A DNA stretch of 14,580 nucleotides from JANNXQ01 sp038238555 (GTDB taxonomy: Bacteria > Verrucomicrobiota > Verrucomicrobiia > Chthoniobacterales > Chthoniobacteraceae), in assembly GCA_038238555.1 (NCBI GenBank), contig JBBRXP010000156.1, positions 1 through 14,580 on the forward strand, given 5' to 3'. Position numbers and translations under genes: made by a program. Below, in pieces: positions 12,764-14,580 of the stretch. The notes beneath the pieces were generated by a model. It was not told where the DNA came from and ran no database searches. It saw only the letters and a program-made list of their open reading frames with translations. Every line of letters starts with the position of its first letter. The first letter of the stretch is position 1.

Positions 12764-13795
12764 CTACAGCGCCCGCTTTGCTTCCCCGCGCGGCACCACG
12801 TTTAAGATCCGTCGCACGATGTCATCCACCTTCACTCCTTCGGCCTCCGCGTTGAAGGTCGGCACGAGGCGGTGCCGCAGCACGGGGAGCGCGAGGGCTT
12901 CGATGTCGTCGATGGTCACATGGAAACGGCCTTGCAACACGGCGCGCACTTTGCCGGCGAGCACGAGATTCTGGCAGGCGCGCGGGCCGGCGCCCCATTC
13001 GATAAGGTCGGCGACGAAGGGTGGCGCGCCCGTGTCGCCGGGCCGCGTGAAGCGCACGAGATCGAGCACGAAGTCCATGACGTGCTCGGGCACCGGCACT
13101 TTGCGCACGACTTTTTGCAGCTCGACGATCTGGTCGCCGTGGATCACGGGCTGAAGCTCCGCGCTGAAGCTGCCGGTGGTGCGCTCGATGATCTGCCGCT
13201 CCTGCTCGCGATTGGGATACTCCACTCGCACGAGGAAGAGGAAGCGATCGCGCTGCGCCTCGGGTAGGGGATATGTGCCTTCCTGCTCAATGGGATTTTG
13301 CGTCGCGAGCACGAAGAAGGGCTCTTCCAATTTCAACGTGTGCCCCCCGGCGGTGACGGAGTGCTCCTGCATCGCCTCGAGCAGCGCGGCCTGCGTCTTC
13401 GGCGGCGTGCGGTTGATTTCGTCGGCGAGGATCATCTGCGCGAAGATGGGGCCTTTTTGAAAAACGAAACGCCGATGGCCGGTCGCGGGATCTTCCTGGA
13501 TGATGTCGGTGCCGGTGATGTCGGAGGGCATGAGATCGGGCGTGAACTGAATGCGCCGGAAGCTCAAGTCCATGCAGCGCGAGAGCGAGCGGATCATCGC
13601 CGTCTTCGCGAGGCCCGGCACGCCTTCGAGCAGGCAGTGGCCGCCGGCGAGGATGGCGATGAGGAGCTGCTCGATGACTTCCTGCTGGCCGACGATGAAC
13701 TTGCCCATCTCGGCGGCGATCTGCTCGTAAGCTTGCACGAGAAGGGCGGCGGCGGCTTTGTCATCCACCGGCGCGCTGGAAGGGATGGTCGTCAT
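12764..13795 (-). CDS. MoxR family AAA+ ATPase
   Basis: A 343-residue AAA+ ATPase of the MoxR family, which remodels protein complexes together with VWA-domain partners. Seen in order are IVGQQEVIEQLL (34-45), Walker A GVPGLAKT (58-65), FTPDLMPSDITGTDI (84-98), Walker B MILADEINR (121-129), the MoxR helix PKTQAALLEAMQEHSVT, sensor 1 in ATQNPIEQEGTYPLPEAQRD (N167) and a C-terminal GAGPRACQNLVLAGK (sensor 2 region). All nucleotide-handling residues look intact. I chose ATG 13795. An in-frame ATG at 13852 adds 19 residues and lies only 15 bases after the pilT stop, with an AGGA that is rather close, so it remains possible. The gene opens the bat-type operon; DUF58 and VWA partners lie downstream on the same strand. 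Confidence 0.93.
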   Translation of the reverse strand: MTTIPSSAPVDDKAAAALLVQAYEQIAAEMGKFIVGQQEVIEQLLIAILAGGHCLLEGVPGLAKTAMIRSLSRCMDLSFRRIQFTPDLMPSDITGTDIIQEDPATGHRRFVFQKGPIFAQMILADEINRTPPKTQAALLEAMQEHSVTAGGHTLKLEEPFFVLATQNPIEQEGTYPLPEAQRDRFLFLVRVEYPNREQERQIIERTTGSFSAELQPVIHGDQIVELQKVVRKVPVPEHVMDFVLDLVRFTRPGDTGAPPFVADLIEWGAGPRACQNLVLAGKVRAVLQGRFHVTIDDIEALALPVLRHRLVPTFNAEAEGVKVDDIVRRILNVVPRGEAKRAL

Positions 13796-13867
13796 GGGTG
13801 TCGAGTAAACCGGGTGGCGAAGCGCTGCGATAGTGGAAAAAGAAGCGCGCATCTTTCCTACAGCCGG

Positions 13868-14580
13868 CTAGTCGCGTGAGCCGAGGATGCGGCGGTGTTC
13901 GCTTAAGACTACACCTTGGAAGCGCATCTTGAGCGCTTCGGGATTTGGGGAGTGCTCGAGCGCCTCGGCGGTGGAAATGCCGCCGGCTTTGGCGAGATCG
14001 TAGAGCGCCATCTCAAAGGTCTGCATGCCTTCGCCGCTGCCGAGTTCGATGGCGCCGTTGAGTTTGTCGAGCTGGTCGCCGTGGATGAGTTTGGCCACCG
14101 CCGCGTTGTTGATCATGACCTCGAGCGCGGGGAGCAATCCGTGCGCGGCCGACGGCACCAGCTTCTGGCAGATGACCGCGTGCAGCGTGGTGGCGAGCTG
14201 CCGCCGCGCCAGGTCGCGATCGGCGGCGGGAAAAAATTCGAGGATTCGCTGCACGCTTTTCGAGGCATCGGCGGTGTGCAGCGTGGAGATCACGAGATGG
14301 CCGATATTGGCCGCGCTGATGGCCGCGGCCACGCTCGCGGCGTCGCGCATTTCGCCAATGACGAGCACGTCGGGATCCTGCCGCAGCACGTTCTTCAAGC
14401 CCGAGGCGAACGTCGCCGTGTCGAGCCCGACCTCGCGCTGCTCGATGACCGATTGCTTGTCCTCGAAAAGAAACTCGATCGGGTCTTCGAGCGTGAGGAT
14501 GTGCTTCCGCACCGTTGCATTGATGTGGTCGATCATCGCGGCGAGCGTGGTCGATTTTCCCGAGCCGGTCGCGCCGGCGA
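13868..14580 (-). CDS. pilT: Type IV pilus retraction ATPase PilT-like (5' end outside window)
   Basis: The C-terminal part of a secretion-type ATPase of the PilT family; about 237 codons are present and the start lies beyond 14580. PilT disassembles the type IV pilus to give retraction and twitching. Seen are Walker A GATGSGKSTT (nucleotides about 14548-14577), the Asp box LTLEDPIEFLFEDKQSVIEQ, Walker B VLRQDPDVLVIGEMRD and the His box GHLVISTLHTADA. The C-terminal 'AIRNLIR' box typical of PilT is diverged (NNAAVAKLIHGDQ), and the acidic stretch that follows (GEGMQTFEMALYDL) is retained. This could indicate a PilU-like or second PilT paralogue. The stop lies 72 bases before the chosen MoxR start, so read-through into the bat operon is possible. 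Confidence 0.93.
   Translation of the reverse strand, partial: AGATGSGKSTTLAAMIDHINATVRKHILTLEDPIEFLFEDKQSVIEQREVGLDTATFASGLKNVLRQDPDVLVIGEMRDAASVAAAISAANIGHLVISTLHTADASKSVQRILEFFPAADRDLARRQLATTLHAVICQKLVPSAAHGLLPALEVMINNAAVAKLIHGDQLDKLNGAIELGSGEGMQTFEMALYDLAKAGGISTAEALEHSPNPEALKMRFQGVVLSEHRRILGSRD

Noticed and set aside
12764..14580. MoxR-VWA anti-phage defence system
   Set aside because: The MoxR, DUF58 and BatA-like set with pilT next to it looks like the common housekeeping bat-type operon. The AbiEii-like pair is the only defence-type hint and is reported separately.

Overview
The window is GC-rich bacterial DNA. The GC content, the bat-type operon (MoxR ATPase, DUF58 protein, BatA-like von Willebrand protein), a PilT ATPase, mostly Shine-Dalgarno-poor starts and short intergenic repeats such as tandem GTTGAGC all fit Verrucomicrobia or a relative in the PVC group. 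That placement is an inference from gene content, made without any database search.

Left part (1-5537). The last 27 codons of an unidentified plus-strand gene are followed by about 360 bases of repeat-bearing DNA. Then come a GH15 glucoamylase/trehalase-type hydrolase (+) and a GMC flavoprotein oxidoreductase (-). Divergent from the GMC gene is one uninterrupted reading frame that joins a tandem glyoxalase-fold (VOC) protein to a complete six-helix aquaporin-family channel. Oxidoreductase, VOC protein and channel together suggest handling of small polyols or aldehydes, but no substrate can be read from the sequence.

Right part (5542-14580), mainly minus strand. Read in the direction of transcription: pilT (5' end outside the window), moxR, a small gene overlapping an AbiEii-like nucleotidyltransferase, DUF58, then after an interruption the BatA-like VWA membrane protein and a YagU/DUF1440-like membrane protein. 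MoxR, DUF58 and VWA proteins usually act together as a chaperone-like or envelope-stress module.

The interruption (about 8690-10500) is a plus-strand block of visibly lower GC. It carries a 29-codon leader ORF and two tandem paralogues of a membrane-anchored family I do not recognise. The second paralogue appears frameshifted, so that its membrane anchor and body lie in different frames. This block is the best candidate for something undescribed. The VOC-aquaporin fusion and the nucleotidyltransferase pair inside the bat operon are next.

No tRNA, rRNA, CRISPR array, transposase or integrase was seen.
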